NCBI GenBank assembly: GCA_046094425.1
Contig: JBJTHI010000172.1
Location: 1-18,081, forward strand
Direction of reading: 5' to 3'
Source of the DNA: JANPCX01 sp046094425
Lineage (GTDB): Bacteria > Pseudomonadota > Gammaproteobacteria > Burkholderiales > Burkholderiaceae_C
Length of the DNA stretch: 18,081 bases
In this document: in pieces, positions 7,753-15,756 of the stretch
Numbering within the stretch: position 1 is the first letter of the stretch
Layout of the letters: each line of letters opens with the position of its first letter
The notes under the pieces: model-generated
The model's database searches: none
What the model was told of the DNA's origin: nothing
The model's input: the letters and a program-made list of their open reading frames with translations, nothing else
Made by a program: the position numbers and the translations under genes

Positions 7753-10053
7753 ATGCCTAAATCTTGTTTGATTCGTTTGCGCCCAACGCTCGTCGGGGTG
7801 GCTTTGGCGGCCATGCTCTGCGCCAATTCCGCCTGGGCGGTAGAGCCCTTCACCCTGCGCGACATTCGGGTGGAAGGTTTGCAGCGCACCGACGCTGGCA
7901 CCGTGTTTGCCTCCTTGCCCTTTCGGGTGGGCGATACCTATAACGACGAAAAAGGCGCTGCGGGTTTGCGGGCGTTGTTTGCCACGGGTTTGTTCAAAGA
8001 TGTGCGCATCGAAATTGAAAACGGTGTGGTCATCGTGATCGTGGAAGAGCGGCCCGTGATCTCGGGTATTGAGTTCTCAGGGATGAAAGAGTTTGACAAG
8101 GAGGTGCTCATCAAGTCGTTGCGCGACAGCGGCATCGGCGAAGGTCAGCCTTTCGACAAGAGCCTGGCCGACCGCGCCGAGCAAGAACTCAAGCGCCAGT
8201 ATTTGAGCCGCAGTTTGTATGGCGCAGAGGTGGTCACCACGGTGACACCACTGGAGCGCAATCGTGTCAACGTTACTTTCACCATCACCGAAGGGGCCCC
8301 GGCGCGCATTCGTGAGATTCGCATCGTGGGCAACCGGGTGTTCTCTGAGGGCACCCTCAAGGGCTTGCTGGACTTGAACGATGGCGGCTGGTTCAACTGG
8401 TACACCAAGGCCGACCGCTATTCACGCTCCAAACTCAACGCCGACATTGAAACCCTGCGCGCCTACTACCTCAACCGGGGTTATTTGGAGTTTGACGTGG
8501 TGGGCACCCAAGTGGCCATCTCGCCCGATAAACAAAGCATCACCGTCACTTTGACGGTCAATGAAGGCCCGCTCTATACCGTCACAGCGGTGAAGCTTGA
8601 AGGGGACTTTTTAGGCAGAGAAGACGATTTCAAATCCCTCGTCACCATCCAACCCGGCCAGCCCTACCGCGCCTCCAGCGTGGCCGACACCACCAAGGCT
8701 TTTTCCGACCGATACGCGGCTTTTGGCTACGCTTTTGCGAGGGTGGAAGCCCGGCCCGAGATCGACCGTGCCAATGGCCAGGTGGTGTTGAACTTGGTGG
8801 CAGAGCCTGCCAGGCGGGTTTACGTGCGGCGCATCAATGTGTCGGGCAACAGCCGCTCCCGCGACGAAGTGATTCGGCGCGAGTTCCGACAGTTTGAATC
8901 GGCCTGGTACGACGGTCAAAAAATCAAGCTCTCGCGCGACCGAGTGGACAGGTTGGGTTACTTCAGCCAGGTCAGCATCGAAACCAATGAAGTGCCAGGC
9001 GCACCCGATCAGGTGGACTTGACAGTGACCGTGGTGGAGAAGCCCACAGGCAATTTGCTCCTGGGGGTTGGTTTTTCCAGCGCAGACAAACTCTCGCTCA
9101 CGGCGTCAGTCAAACAAGAGAATGTGTTTGGCTCGGGTAATTATTTGGGCATCGACCTCAACACCAGCAAGTCGCAGCGCACCTTGGTGCTCAGTTCGGT
9201 CAATCCCTACTTCACGATAGATGGTGTCTCGCGGGCCTTTGATGTGTACTACCGCACCAACAAGCCCTTGAACAGCCAGGGTGAGGACTACCAGCTCATC
9301 ACCCCCGGGGCCTCGATTCGTTTCGGTGTTCCGTTCACTGAGTTGGACACGGTGTTTTTTGGTATTGGCGGCGAACAAACCACCATCAAAGGCGACCGCG
9401 CATTGCCCAACAGCTATTTGCTCTACCGCGAGCAGTATGGCCGCACCAGCACCTCCTTCCCGCTGACCATAGGCTGGTCGCGTGATGGCCGCGACAGCGC
9501 CTTGGTGCCCACGAGTGGGCGCTTCTTGCGCGCCAACATGGACTGGTCGGCCTTTGGTGATGCGCGTTATTGGCGCTTCAACGGGCAGGCGCAGCAGTAC
9601 TTTGCGCTCACCCCGCGTTACACCTTGGGCCTCAATGCCGAGGTGGGCTGGGGCAAAGCGCTGGGCAGCCGCCCCTATCCCATCTTCAAGAACTTTTACG
9701 GTGGGGGCTTGGGAACCGTGCGCGGTTTTGACCAAGGCTCACTCGGCCCCGTTGACGTGACCGGGGCCTATATTGGCGGCACCCGTCGAATCAACTTGAA
9801 CGGCGAGCTGTATCTGCCTTTGGCGGGTACGGGCAACGACCGCACTCTGCGCTGGTTTGCCTATGTGGATGCTGGCAATGTGTGGGGCGAAAAAGAAAAT
9901 CTCGACTTAGGCTCCTTGCGCTATTCCGTGGGCCTGGGCTTGAGTTGGGTGTCGCCCGTGGGGCCACTCAAGCTCAGCTATGGCATTCCCATCAAAAAAG
10001 AGCCAACGGATAGAATCCAACGTCTTCAATTCCAAATCGGGACCGCGTTCTAA
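7753..10053 (+). CDS. bamA: Outer membrane protein assembly factor BamA
   Basis: BamA (766 aa) is the Omp85-family core of the BAM complex, which folds beta-barrel proteins into the outer membrane. A Sec signal peptide ends near residue 29 (LAAMLCANSAWA then VEPF). Five POTRA domains occupy roughly residues 30-425, seen as repeated beta-alpha-alpha-beta-beta units such as TLRDIRVEGLQRTDAGTVF and YVRRINVSGNSRSRDEVIR. The 16-stranded barrel fills the rest and includes the loop-6 motif VRGF (656-659) that packs inside the barrel. The chain ends QIGTAF with the C-terminal Phe typical of the insertion signal. The ATG at 7753 was chosen because it begins a proper signal peptide; no clear Shine-Dalgarno precedes it. 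Upstream in-frame GTG and TTG codons are less likely. Confidence 0.97.
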   Translation: MPKSCLIRLRPTLVGVALAAMLCANSAWAVEPFTLRDIRVEGLQRTDAGTVFASLPFRVGDTYNDEKGAAGLRALFATGLFKDVRIEIENGVVIVIVEERPVISGIEFSGMKEFDKEVLIKSLRDSGIGEGQPFDKSLADRAEQELKRQYLSRSLYGAEVVTTVTPLERNRVNVTFTITEGAPARIREIRIVGNRVFSEGTLKGLLDLNDGGWFNWYTKADRYSRSKLNADIETLRAYYLNRGYLEFDVVGTQVAISPDKQSITVTLTVNEGPLYTVTAVKLEGDFLGREDDFKSLVTIQPGQPYRASSVADTTKAFSDRYAAFGYAFARVEARPEIDRANGQVVLNLVAEPARRVYVRRINVSGNSRSRDEVIRREFRQFESAWYDGQKIKLSRDRVDRLGYFSQVSIETNEVPGAPDQVDLTVTVVEKPTGNLLLGVGFSSADKLSLTASVKQENVFGSGNYLGIDLNTSKSQRTLVLSSVNPYFTIDGVSRAFDVYYRTNKPLNSQGEDYQLITPGASIRFGVPFTELDTVFFGIGGEQTTIKGDRALPNSYLLYREQYGRTSTSFPLTIGWSRDGRDSALVPTSGRFLRANMDWSAFGDARYWRFNGQAQQYFALTPRYTLGLNAEVGWGKALGSRPYPIFKNFYGGGLGTVRGFDQGSLGPVDVTGAYIGGTRRINLNGELYLPLAGTGNDRTLRWFAYVDAGNVWGEKENLDLGSLRYSVGLGLSWVSPVGPLKLSYGIPIKKEPTDRIQRLQFQIGTAF

Positions 10054-10571
10054 TGAAAAGCAGCATCATGAAATTCCTGAGTGCCAGCGCGTTGTTGCTG
10101 GTTGCTTTGAGCACACAGGCTCAAGATCTCAAGATTGGATATGTCAATCGTGACAAGGTATTCAGCAAAGCAAATATTTACAAAGATGCTGAAGCCAAGT
10201 TTAAAGCCGAGTTTGCTGGTCGTGAAAAAGAATTGAAGGACTTGGAGTTGAAGCTCAAAGGGCTGGCTGACCGATTTGAAAAAGATGCCCAGATCATCAG
10301 CGAAAGCGAGCGCGGGCGTCGCCAGCGGGAATTGGTGGAGTTAGAGCGGGAGATGCAACGTAAGCGTCGAGCTTTCCAAGAAGATGTGGCGCAGCGTCAG
10401 CAAGAAGAAATCGCCATTCTTAATGATCGAGCGGGAAGAATAATCCAGCAAATATTTGAATCCGAAAAATTCGATTTGATCCTGACTCAGGATGCCGTGT
10501 CTTTTGTAAGCGCGCGCGTAGACATCACCGACAAAGTCATCAAGGCGTTGAACGCGCAGAGCGGCAAATAG
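10053..10571 (+). CDS. skp: Periplasmic chaperone Skp/OmpH
   Basis: Skp (172 aa) is a trimeric periplasmic holdase that carries unfolded outer-membrane proteins to BAM. A signal peptide covers about residues 1-23 (FLSASALLLVALSTQA). The mature start LKIGYVNRDKVF is the typical first strand of the OmpH domain. A long charged, coiled-coil stretch (about residues 40-125, rich in E, K, R and Q) would form the tentacle arms. The C-terminal strand FDLILTQDAVSFVSARVDIT closes the body. The ATG shares one base with the bamA stop (TAATG), so translation is probably coupled. A second in-frame ATG at 10068 is possible. The neighbouring bamA encodes its functional partner. Confidence 0.95.
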   Translation: MKSSIMKFLSASALLLVALSTQAQDLKIGYVNRDKVFSKANIYKDAEAKFKAEFAGREKELKDLELKLKGLADRFEKDAQIISESERGRRQRELVELEREMQRKRRAFQEDVAQRQQEEIAILNDRAGRIIQQIFESEKFDLILTQDAVSFVSARVDITDKVIKALNAQSGK

Positions 10572-10587
10572 ATCGATCAGTGAAGCG

Positions 10588-11685
10588 GTGAATCAGAGTG
10601 CACACAGCCTGAATACATTCCGTCTCGGCGACATCGTTGCCGACCTTGGCGGCGAGTTGTTGGGCGACGCTGACCTGGTGATTGACGCTATCGGCCCTCT
10701 AGAAGGGGCCTCCCCACGCTGCTTGAGTTTTCTCTCGAATCCCAAGTACAAAGCCCAACTTCCTGGCTCGCGTGCGGCTTGTGTGATTGTGGCTCCGGCT
10801 CAACGTGAATTGGCCTTGGCGCGGGGCGCAACGCTGGTCACCCCCGACCCCTACCTATACTTCGCGCGCCTCACCCAGTGGTGGGTTCAGCGCACCCGCC
10901 CTCCAGTAGCACCAAGCATTCACGCCAGCGCCGTGATTCACACTTGTGCGCGTTTGGGGCTGGGGGTGAGTGTGGGCCCCTTGGCGGTGATTGAAGCCGA
11001 TGCGGTGATTGGTGATGGTGCGGTGATTGGTCCGCAATGCCACATCGGCCACGCCGCCCAAGTGGGTGCCGCAACACGTTTGGCCGCCCAGGTGGTGCTG
11101 GGCCGTGACTGCGTGATTGGGCAGCGTGGCGTGGTGCATTCGGGCGTAGTCATCGGTGCCGACGGGTTCGGTTTCGCGCCCAACCAGGGTGCCTGGGAAA
11201 AAATCGAACAACTCGGCGCGGTGCGTATTGGCGACGATGTGGAAATTGGCGCCAATACCTGCATAGACCGCGGTGCCTTGCAAGACACGGTGATTGAAGA
11301 CGGCGTCAAACTCGACAACCAAATTCAAATCGCCCACAACGTGCGCATTGGTGCCCACACCGCCATTGCAGGCTGCACCGGCATAGCGGGCAGCACGGTC
11401 ATTGGCAAGCACTGCACCATTGCAGGGGCAGCCAACATCATTGGACACCTGAGCATTGCCGACCATGTGCATATCTCGGTGGCTACGGTGGTGACGCGGT
11501 CAATTTACGAGCCCGGCGTTTACAGCGGCAGCTTTCCCTTCGATGACAATGCAGCCTGGGAGAAAAACGCGGCCACCTTGCGCCAATTGCACCGCATGCG
11601 CGCGCGATTGATGGCGCTTGAGAAAAAACTCGAATCAACGCCCCAGCATTCATCGCAGACTGACACCAAAAAGAACACACCATGA
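10588..11685 (+). CDS. lpxD: UDP-3-O-(3-hydroxyacyl)glucosamine N-acyltransferase LpxD
   Basis: LpxD (365 aa) adds the N-linked 3-hydroxyacyl chain to UDP-3-O-acyl-glucosamine, the third step of lipid A synthesis. The N-terminal uridine-binding domain (about residues 8-105) contains ISFLSNPKY-like CLSFLSNPKY. A left-handed beta helix follows, built from hexapeptide repeats such as VIGDGAVIGPQCHIG and VRIGAHTAIAG. The catalytic His is H250 in QIAHN, and GADGFGF plus the C-terminal helical tail (AATLRQLHRMRARLMALEKK) are diagnostic. The start is GTG at 10588; no in-frame ATG is near and the ribosome binding site is weak. The end overlaps fabZ by 4 bp. The chain is slightly longer than the E. 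coli enzyme (341 aa). Confidence 0.97.
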   Translation: MNQSAHSLNTFRLGDIVADLGGELLGDADLVIDAIGPLEGASPRCLSFLSNPKYKAQLPGSRAACVIVAPAQRELALARGATLVTPDPYLYFARLTQWWVQRTRPPVAPSIHASAVIHTCARLGLGVSVGPLAVIEADAVIGDGAVIGPQCHIGHAAQVGAATRLAAQVVLGRDCVIGQRGVVHSGVVIGADGFGFAPNQGAWEKIEQLGAVRIGDDVEIGANTCIDRGALQDTVIEDGVKLDNQIQIAHNVRIGAHTAIAGCTGIAGSTVIGKHCTIAGAANIIGHLSIADHVHISVATVVTRSIYEPGVYSGSFPFDDNAAWEKNAATLRQLHRMRARLMALEKKLESTPQHSSQTDTKKNTP

Positions 11686-12122
11686 TGGACATTCACGACA
11701 TCCTCACCAAGTTGCCACACCGTTACCCCTTCCTGTTGGTGGATCGGGTGCTGGAAGTGGAAAAAGGCAAGTCAATCAAAGCCCTTAAAAACGTCAGCAT
11801 CAACGAACCCTTCTTTCAGGGACACTTCCCTGTTCGTCCTGTGATGCCTGGGGTGCTGATGCTGGAAGCCTTGGCCCAATGTGCGGCTTTGCTCACGAGT
11901 GTGACGCTCGAAGTGGAAGCCGACGGTAAAACCGTGTACTACTTTGCTGGTGCCGACGCGGTGCGTTTCAAACGGGTGGTGGAGCCTGGCGACCAGCTTA
12001 TTTTTGATGTGGTGATCGACCGCATGAAAGCCGGCATTTGGAAGTTCAAAGGCCAAGGGGCTGTCAACGGCGAATTGGCGGTTGAGGCGGAGCTGATGTG
12101 CACCATGCGCAAAGTCGCGTAA
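11682..12122 (+). CDS. fabZ: 3-hydroxyacyl-[acyl-carrier-protein] dehydratase FabZ
   Basis: FabZ (146 aa) dehydrates 3-hydroxyacyl-ACP to trans-2-enoyl-ACP in fatty acid elongation. It competes with LpxA and LpxD for the same 3-hydroxyacyl-ACP, so its place between them links phospholipid and lipid A supply. It has the hot-dog fold signature LPHRYPFLLVDRV, and the active-site block GHFPVRPVMPGVLMLEALAQ with catalytic H48 and E62. The C-terminal half contains the YYFAGADAVRFKRVVEPGDQ strand region. The ATG at 11682 overlaps the lpxD stop (ATGA); the next codon at 11685 is also ATG, so the protein may begin one residue later. Confidence 0.97.
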   Translation: MMDIHDILTKLPHRYPFLLVDRVLEVEKGKSIKALKNVSINEPFFQGHFPVRPVMPGVLMLEALAQCAALLTSVTLEVEADGKTVYYFAGADAVRFKRVVEPGDQLIFDVVIDRMKAGIWKFKGQGAVNGELAVEAELMCTMRKVA

Positions 12123-12137
12123 CGGAGCAGCAACGGC

Positions 12138-12926
12138 ATGGCTGACATACACCCCACCGCCATTGTGTCCAGCCAAGCGCAATTGGCAGACGATGTCAGC
12201 GTGGGTGCCTTCACCCTGATTGGCCCCCACGTGTCCATCGACGCAGGCAGTCGCATTGGACCCCACTGCGTGATCGAAGGCCACACCCAAATTGGCCGCG
12301 ACAACCATATCTTCCAATTCAGTTCCATTGGCGCTGCGCCGCAAGACATGAAATATGCTGGTGAGCCCACAGCGCTCATCATCGGCGACCGCAACACCAT
12401 CCGCGAGTTCTGCACCTTCAACACCGGCACCGTGCAAGATGGCGGCATCACCCGCATTGGCAGTGACAACTGGATCATGGCCTATGTGCACATCGCCCAC
12501 GATTGCCAGTTGGGTGATCACATCATCTTGGCCAACAACGCCACCCTGGCAGGCCATGTGCACCTGAACGATTGGGTCTTCATTGGTGGCCTCACCGGCA
12601 TACACCAGTTCGTGAAAATTGGTGCGCACGCCATGGCGGGCTTTGCCAGCGCGGTCACACAAGACGTGCCGCCCTTCATGACGGCCGATGGCAACCCGCT
12701 GGCGATTCATGGTTTCAATGTGGTGGGCCTGCGCCGCCGTGGTTTCAGCGCTGAACGCATTGCGGTGGTGAAACAAATGCATAAGCTGCTGTATCGGCAA
12801 AGCAAGACCTTGGCGCAGGCGACGCAAGAGATTGCCGAGCTGGCGCAAACACACCCCGAGTCCAGCGGCGACGTGGCCTTGATGACCACCTTTTTGGCCC
12901 AGGCCACGCGCGGTATTGCGCGTTAA
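12138..12926 (+). CDS. lpxA: UDP-N-acetylglucosamine O-acyltransferase LpxA
   Basis: LpxA (262 aa) transfers a 3-hydroxyacyl chain from ACP to the 3-OH of UDP-GlcNAc, the first step of lipid A synthesis, in the cytosol. The N-terminal two-thirds is a left-handed beta helix of hexapeptide repeats, beginning MADIHPTAIVSSQAQLADDV. The catalytic His is H121 in YVHIAHDC, and the C-terminal helical domain carries GFNVVGLRRRGFS. The residue that sets acyl length, G173 in E. coli and M169 in Pseudomonas, aligns with F169 here (GAHAMAGFASA). This suggests a short chain such as 3-OH-C10 or C12. A GGAG at 12124-12127 lies 10 nt before the ATG. It lies 15 bp after fabZ. Confidence 0.97.
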   Translation: MADIHPTAIVSSQAQLADDVSVGAFTLIGPHVSIDAGSRIGPHCVIEGHTQIGRDNHIFQFSSIGAAPQDMKYAGEPTALIIGDRNTIREFCTFNTGTVQDGGITRIGSDNWIMAYVHIAHDCQLGDHIILANNATLAGHVHLNDWVFIGGLTGIHQFVKIGAHAMAGFASAVTQDVPPFMTADGNPLAIHGFNVVGLRRRGFSAERIAVVKQMHKLLYRQSKTLAQATQEIAELAQTHPESSGDVALMTTFLAQATRGIAR

Positions 12927-12933
12927 GTCGGCT

Positions 12934-14082
12934 ATGACCCAGGCATCACCTCAGCTTGCGATGGTGGCAGGCGAAGCCTCGGGTGATTTGTTGTCGGGTT
13001 TGTTGCTGGCGGGCTTGAAAACTCGCTGGCCCCGCTTGCAATCCTTTGGCATTGGTGGCCCACAGATGCAAGCGCAAGGATTTGACGCTTGGTGGCCCCA
13101 CGACAAACTCTCGGTTCACGGCTACAGCCTGGAAGTCTTCAGCCGCGCGTTTGAAATTTGGCGTATACGCCGTGCCCTGGGTGCGCGTTTGTTGCAAACG
13201 CGGCCCGATGTGTTTGTGGGCGTGGATGCACCCGACTTCAATTTGGGCCTAGAGGCCAGGCTCAAAGCGGGCGGCATCAAGACCGTGCATTTCGTGAGCC
13301 CCTCTATTTGGGCCTGGCGGCCCGAGCGCATCCACCGCATCGGCCAAGCGGTGGATTTGATGTTGTGCGTCTTTCCCTTTGAGTCCGCCATCTACGAAAA
13401 ACAAGGCATTCCCGCTGCCTATGTGGGGCATCCACTGGCCGATGCGATCCCGCTGGAGGTGCCACGTGCGCAAAGTCGCGCGGCCTTGGGATTGAACGAG
13501 CTTGACACCGTTGTGGCCGTGCTTCCAGGCAGCCGCAATTCAGAAATTCGCTACATCGCACCGCGTTTCGCAGCAGCGATGGCTTTGATGCACCAGCACC
13601 ACCCTGCGTTGTGTTTTGTCTGGCCCATCGCCCCCGGCCAACGCGCTGGCATTGAAGCGGCGCTGGCCTTGCATGCCCCGGCTGTTCCAGTGCAGCTACT
13701 CGATGGTCAATCACGCACTGCGCTGGCCGCCTGTGATGTCACCTTGATCGCCAGCGGCACCGCCACCTTGGAGGCGGCGCTCTTCAAACGGCCCATGGTC
13801 ATTGCCTACAACATGCACCCGCTGTCGGCCCGTTTGATGCGACGCAAGCAACTGCAACCGTGGGTGGGTCTGCCCAATATCTTGCTGCAAGACATGGCCG
13901 TGCCCGAGTTGCTGCAAGACGATGCCTCGCCAGAAAAATTGGCGTCTGCCACCTTGGCTTGGTTGAACGACGCGCCGCGCACCAGCCGTTTGCAGCAGCG
14001 CTTCACCCAACTGCACCACGACCTGCGCCGCAACACGGCGCAGGCTGCTACCCATGCCATCGAAAAAATCTTGGCTGGCTGA
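12934..14082 (+). CDS. lpxB: Lipid-A-disaccharide synthase LpxB
   Basis: LpxB (382 aa) joins UDP-2,3-diacylglucosamine and lipid X to form the beta-1,6-linked disaccharide of lipid A. It is a GT19-family glycosyltransferase at the inner face of the inner membrane. The N-terminal motif MVAGEASGDLLSG, then VGVDAPDFNL, FVSPSIWAWRPERIH, YVGHPLADAIPLE, LPGSRNSEI, ASGTATLEAA and GLPNILLQD all match the family in order. The ATG at 12934 lies 7 bp after lpxA and gives the standard N-terminus; an upstream in-frame TTG inside lpxA is unlikely. It uses precursors whose synthesis begins with the LpxD and LpxA encoded just upstream. Confidence 0.97.
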   Translation: MTQASPQLAMVAGEASGDLLSGLLLAGLKTRWPRLQSFGIGGPQMQAQGFDAWWPHDKLSVHGYSLEVFSRAFEIWRIRRALGARLLQTRPDVFVGVDAPDFNLGLEARLKAGGIKTVHFVSPSIWAWRPERIHRIGQAVDLMLCVFPFESAIYEKQGIPAAYVGHPLADAIPLEVPRAQSRAALGLNELDTVVAVLPGSRNSEIRYIAPRFAAAMALMHQHHPALCFVWPIAPGQRAGIEAALALHAPAVPVQLLDGQSRTALAACDVTLIASGTATLEAALFKRPMVIAYNMHPLSARLMRRKQLQPWVGLPNILLQDMAVPELLQDDASPEKLASATLAWLNDAPRTSRLQQRFTQLHHDLRRNTAQAATHAIEKILAG

Positions 14083-14086
14083 CCAA

Positions 14087-14686
14087 ATGGCGTTCAGCTT
14101 CGATGCGCCCGGTTTGGTGGCCGGTGTGGATGAAGCCGGACGTGGGCCACTGGCCGGGCCCGTGGTGGCTGCGGCGGTGATCCTGGACGACCTGCGCCCC
14201 ATCAAGGGTTTGAATGATTCCAAAAAACTCACCGCCCTGCGCCGTGAAAAACTCTTCGACGAGATTCGTGCCCAGGCCCTGTGTTGCAGCATCGCGCAAG
14301 CCACGCCACAAGAAATTGATGAACTCAATATTCTGCAAGCCACGTTAGTGGCCATGCGCCGCGCGGTGGAAGGCTTGCGCCTGAAGCCGCACAAGGTGCT
14401 GGTGGACGGCAACCGTTTGCCTGTGCTCAAAGTGCCTTGCGAGGCGATTGTGAAAGGCGACGCCAAAATCAAAGCCATCTCTGCCGCATCCATTCTCGCC
14501 AAGGTGCACCGCGACCGCTTGTGCCAGGAACTGCATGCGGCCTACCCGCAGTACGGCTTTGATGTGCACAAGGGCTATCCCACGCCAACGCATTTAGCCG
14601 CCCTGGCGGCCCACGGCGCTTGCGAAGCCCACCGGCGTTCCTTCGCGCCTGTTCGTGCAGTCTGTGACGCATCAAGGGTGGCGTGA
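14087..14686 (+). CDS. rnhB: Ribonuclease HII
   Basis: RNase HII (199 aa) nicks RNA-DNA hybrids 5' of single ribonucleotides in DNA and starts ribonucleotide excision repair. The metal-binding residues are D15 and E16 in GVDEAGRGPLAGP, D107 in VDGNRLP, and D125 in GDAKIKAISAASILAKVHRD. These lie one position before the E. coli residues D16, E17, D108 and D126. The C-terminal block YGFDVHKGYPTPTHL is also conserved. The ATG at 14087 starts 4 bp after the lpxB stop. An earlier in-frame ATG at 14054 would add 11 residues and overlap lpxB by 29 bp. I prefer the shorter form because its length matches the family, but the ribosome binding site does not decide it. Confidence 0.95.
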   Translation: MAFSFDAPGLVAGVDEAGRGPLAGPVVAAAVILDDLRPIKGLNDSKKLTALRREKLFDEIRAQALCCSIAQATPQEIDELNILQATLVAMRRAVEGLRLKPHKVLVDGNRLPVLKVPCEAIVKGDAKIKAISAASILAKVHRDRLCQELHAAYPQYGFDVHKGYPTPTHLAALAAHGACEAHRRSFAPVRAVCDASRVA

Positions 14687-14687
14687 C

Positions 14688-15470
14688 ATGGCAACCGTCA
14701 AAAGCATTCAATCCAAAGACAACCCCTTGCTCGTGCGCCTGCGCAAACGCCTGAGCGATCCAGCGGCGTACCGCAAGAGTGGCGAAGTGGTGTTGGAGGG
14801 CGATCACTTGGGTCATGCCCTGGTGCAGCGTGGCCTCAAGCCCGAGCACGTGGTCATCACCGAAAACGCTTGGCAAGTTGCCACGCTGCAAACCCTGGCG
14901 ATGCAGGCCGATACCGTGTCCATCGTTTCAGCCGAGTTGATGAAAGGGCTGAGCGCCTTGGAAACGCCGCCGCCTCTGTTGCTGCTCTTCCCTTGGACGG
15001 GTAACGAATCTGTTCAGCCGGGGCATCCCACCGTCGTGCTCGACCGCCTGCAAGACGCAGGCAACGTAGGCACCTTGTTGCGCAGCGCAGCTGTGTTTGG
15101 TTTCACGCAGGTGGTGGCGCTCAAAGGCACGGCCGCCTTGTGGTCACCCAAGGTATTGCGTGCGGCGATGGGCGCACACTTTGCGCTGCACCTGGTAGAA
15201 GGCGCGGCGCTGGATGATTTGAGTTTGTTGAAGCTACCTATGCTCGGCACCAGCTCGCACGGCACAACCACACTGCACACCACAGCCCTGCCTTGGCCTT
15301 GTGCCTGGGTGTTTGGTCACGAAGGGCAGGGCGTGTCGAATGAATTGATGCAGCGCTGTGATCTCACATTGACCATTGCGCAGCCTGGCGGCGAGGAGTC
15401 GCTGAATGTGGGCGCGGCCGCTGCGGTGTGTTTGTACGAGTCGGCTCGGCAGCGGTTGTTGCAGCCTTAA
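14688..15470 (+). CDS. TrmH/SpoU-family RNA 2'-O-methyltransferase
   Basis: This is a 260-aa S-adenosylmethionine-dependent 2'-O-ribose methyltransferase of the SPOUT (trefoil-knot) superfamily. The N-terminal part (about residues 1-95) looks like a substrate-binding domain, including SKDNPLLVRLRKRLSD and GEVVLEGDHL. The catalytic domain carries the three SpoU motifs: LDRLQDAGNVGTLLRSAAVF, WVFGHEGQGVS, and IAQPGGEESLNVGAAAAVCL. Together these form the knotted AdoMet site. The exact target in rRNA or tRNA cannot be read from the sequence, so I give no symbol; it is more like the 23S-type (RlmB/TsnR-like) enzymes than tRNA TrmH. The ATG lies 1 bp after rnhB with AAGGGTGG upstream. It is the last gene of the housekeeping block. 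Confidence 0.9.
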   Translation: MATVKSIQSKDNPLLVRLRKRLSDPAAYRKSGEVVLEGDHLGHALVQRGLKPEHVVITENAWQVATLQTLAMQADTVSIVSAELMKGLSALETPPPLLLLFPWTGNESVQPGHPTVVLDRLQDAGNVGTLLRSAAVFGFTQVVALKGTAALWSPKVLRAAMGAHFALHLVEGAALDDLSLLKLPMLGTSSHGTTTLHTTALPWPCAWVFGHEGQGVSNELMQRCDLTLTIAQPGGEESLNVGAAAAVCLYESARQRLLQP

Positions 15471-15555
15471 TTCCAGTACATCGGTCAATCATGATGCGCA
15501 TCACGGAGGAAGGGGGGAGTGAGAATGAGAAATGGGAGACTTGACCCTGGTCGGC
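15471..15555. other. Noncoding gap after the housekeeping operon, with a 12-bp palindrome
   Basis: No gene is evident here and no hairpin terminator follows the methyltransferase gene. A perfect 12-bp palindrome, TGATGCGCATCA, lies at 15492-15503. It is followed by a purine-rich stretch (GGAGGAAGGGGGGAGTGAG). On the - strand this end of the region reads CAGGGTCAAGTCTCCCATTT near 15530-15550. Its GGGTCA core resembles the GGGGTCA motif found upstream of the neighbouring RAYT gene. Confidence 0.4.
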
Positions 15556-15672
15556 CCTCTCGTCCCAACGAACGTGCATGCGACCGCCCAGTGTGTCAAC
15601 AATCTGCGGCTCCAAGGGGCCTTGCCCACCCAGATGACGCGCCGCCAGCGCCTTGTGTTTTGCTTCACCCAT
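15556..15672 (-). pseudogene. Possible N-terminal remnant of an insertion-sequence transposase
   Basis: Read on the - strand, this stretch encodes about 39 residues starting MGEAKHKALAARHLGGQ and ending DTLGGRMHVRWDER. From memory, a GGR-x-HVRWD block near the N-terminus resembles certain DDE (IS4-like) transposases of Burkholderiales. The resemblance stops abruptly after WDER, and the frame then continues into unrelated, low-complexity sequence. If correct, it is a truncated relic and not a functional gene. It lies between the housekeeping operon and the RAYT gene, in a region with other mobile debris. Family assignment is tentative and no search was possible. The frame could also be a chance opening. 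Confidence 0.35.
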
Positions 15673-15756
15673 CGGGTGAGTGTGCCAAAACCGCACCAAC
15701 CCACGCCACTGCTTGCTCTGCGGGCAATCTGCGGTCGGCTACTGCCGGACTTAGGT

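Noticed and set aside
11772..12854. A 360-codon open frame on the - strand across fabZ and lpxA
   Set aside because: It spans two confidently identified genes and its His-rich product has no recognisable motif; it is a shadow frame.
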